The position numbers were made by a program, and so were the translations under genes. This document shows, in pieces, positions 62,908 to 64,000 of a stretch of DNA of 64,000 nucleotides (its first letter is position 1; each line of letters begins with the position of its first letter). The stretch comes from Escherichia ruysiae (lineage in GTDB: Bacteria > Pseudomonadota > Gammaproteobacteria > Enterobacterales > Enterobacteriaceae): NCBI RefSeq assembly GCF_031323975.1, contig NZ_JAVIWS010000001.1:1674001-1738000 (forward strand), written 5' to 3'. The notes under the pieces are model-generated. The model had not been told where the DNA came from and did not search any database. It saw only the letters and a program-made list of their open reading frames with translations.

Positions 62908-63639
62908 CTATTTACGACACGGTGGCGGCGCATAGCCATTGTTGTCTGCCGGAAAGGCTTGTCCAGAGCACGGCGGCAGCGCGTTTTTCGCCGGGCCTTG
63001 CAATTCAAAGGCGGCAAAGCCGATCACCCCGGTATTACGCACATCGCCTTGCGCCGAATTGGCGGCGTAGGAATCTGCAACATTGGCGAACTGAAAAGCC
63101 GCTTCGGTATGTTTATCTTTGCGGAATCCTTTAATCGCTAACGAATCACCGGCATTCACAATATAGCCATTGTTATTCAACGAACCTTGTTTACCATTCA
63201 GAACATCCAGGCCATCAACCGTAGCAACGATCTCGTAATTGGTGTTCCGGCTGTAGTTACGGACATATAATTGATAATTCATCCCCACTCTGGCATGAAC
63301 AATATATCGCGGTTCATTATTTGATGAATCATAAACTCGCGTAATAGGTAGAGAATTAAAATTCGCATCACGAATAGCATATTCCAGTTCGTTAATACGA
63401 ATACTATAAACACGGTCGTAGCCGGAAGGAATATTTGTCGAATAATTAATAACGATCATCTCTGCCGGATCGCGCCAGGCGCGTTCAGCAGATACGCCCT
63501 GAACCGTTGAGTGCACATCTCCACCCCAGGCAGTGCCGACATTGCCCGATGCACTGCTATTATACTGCGCATTACTTGAGCAACCAGCCAACAACACGAC
63601 TAATGCCACCAACGCGCTACGTACTTTCCATTTTTTCAT
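62908..63639 (-). CDS. uncharacterised lipoprotein between speB and speA
   Basis: A 243-residue predicted lipoprotein. The signal is MKKWKVRSALVALVVLLAGC, with lipidation at Cys20 and then SSNA, so outer-membrane sorting is expected (no Asp at +2). The mature part has three zones: a Ser/Asn/Gly-rich linker to about 55, a beta-rich domain at about 60-215 containing YIVHARVGMNYQLYVRNYS and ATVDGLDVLNGKQGSLNNNG, and a short Pro-rich Cys-containing tail ending APPPCRK. The two late cysteines (LPPCSG and PPCRK) may pair. GAGGGAACGGTA precedes the ATG. No function is known to me; I do not recall it in K-12. Confidence 0.85.
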   Translation of the reverse strand: MKKWKVRSALVALVVLLAGCSSNAQYNSSASGNVGTAWGGDVHSTVQGVSAERAWRDPAEMIVINYSTNIPSGYDRVYSIRINELEYAIRDANFNSLPITRVYDSSNNEPRYIVHARVGMNYQLYVRNYSRNTNYEIVATVDGLDVLNGKQGSLNNNGYIVNAGDSLAIKGFRKDKHTEAAFQFANVADSYAANSAQGDVRNTGVIGFAAFELQGPAKNALPPCSGQAFPADNNGYAPPPCRK

Positions 63640-63726
63640 TACCGTTCCCTCTATTTAATTAATACAGCGATTGTAGGGGGATTATTTAATAATAAAAGCA
63701 GCCAAATTATTTTTAAGAATATATAA

Positions 63727-63766
63727 AAAGAAAGCGGGCCAATTTACGTAAATAAATCGACCCGCC
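63727..63766 (-). terminator. terminator of speA
   Basis: On the minus strand GCGGG ... CCCGC encloses the AT-rich palindrome ATTTACGTAAAT, then TTTCTTTTTA. Located directly after the speA stop, before the lipoprotein gene. Confidence 0.75.
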
Positions 63767-63782
63767 AGCGGAATAATCTTAA

Positions 63783-64000
63783 TTATTCATCTTCAAGATA
63801 GGTATATCCGTACAACCCTGCCTCGAACTCTTCCAGGAACTGTTGTTGCAGCTCAGCATCCAGATCGGTTTTCTTCACTTGATCACGGAACTGGGTTAAC
63901 AGCGTTTTCGGATCGAGCTGTACATATTGCAACATGTCCGCAACGGTATCACCTTCATCAGACAGCTCCACTTCTACGCTGCCGTCAGGGAAGACGAACA
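63783..64000 (-). CDS. speA: arginine decarboxylase SpeA, 3' end only
   Basis: C-terminal 72 residues of biosynthetic arginine decarboxylase, which makes agmatine for SpeB; the rest lies beyond the window. The tail contains [18 protein letters not shown] and [17 protein letters not shown], which I recall as the SpeA end. The catalytic parts are outside, so identity rests on this tail and on speB nearby. Confidence 0.93.

Overview
The window is chromosomal DNA of an Escherichia, most likely E. coli or a very close relative. Nearly every protein has the length, order and start of the E. coli gene series that runs from xanQ to speA. It is not a copy of the K-12 laboratory type as I recall it. 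Release factor 2 has Ala at residue 246 where K-12 has Thr, there are two Sib/Ibs units after fau where I remember one in K-12, a complete ECF transporter module lies between epd and yggC, and a lipoprotein gene sits between speB and speA. These K-12 comparisons are from memory. No rRNA, tRNA, prophage, transposase or CRISPR array was seen.

Layout. 1-8.3 kb: purine salvage and catabolism (xanQ end, guaD, ghxQ, the iron-sulfur/flavin proteins ygfS-ygfT, urate permease uacT, a 41-residue membrane peptide). 8.4-15.7 kb: idi, then the convergent lysS-prfB and recJ-dsbC-xerD groups, and fldB. 15.7-21.2 kb: cptA-sdhE, ygfZ, trhA, yqfB, bglA, ygfF. 21.3-25.8 kb: the glycine cleavage operon gcvTHP with a PurR-like operator. 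26.2-31.9 kb: ubiI-ubiH-pepP-ygfB, divergent from zapA, 6S RNA and fau. 31.9-32.6 kb: tandem Sib antisense RNA / Ibs toxin units. 32.7-36.2 kb: serA, rpiA, argP. 36.4-42.7 kb: the methylmalonyl-CoA (scp) operon and the LysR gene ygfI. 42.9-49.1 kb: yggE, argO, mscS, then epd-pgk-fbaA with an ERIC element between pgk and fbaA. 49.4-52.5 kb: PPC-domain protein plus ECF transporter (S, T, two ATPases). 52.5-57.8 kb: the sugar-related cluster cmtB-cmtA-yggP-yggF-yggD-yggC. 58.2-64 kb: a decayed SPFH-type gene, tktA, loiP, speB, the lipoprotein and the 3' end of speA.

Functional themes. One-carbon and purine metabolism (guaD, gcv, fau, serA), pentose and triose phosphate metabolism (rpiA, tktA, epd, pgk, fbaA, yggF), ubiquinone synthesis, translation (lysS, prfB, 6S RNA) and polyamine synthesis (speA, speB) make up the core. 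The most unusual parts are the ECF module with two non-equivalent ATPases, the doubled Sib/Ibs locus, the orphan lipoprotein splitting speA from speB, and the SPFH gene remnant upstream of cmtB.
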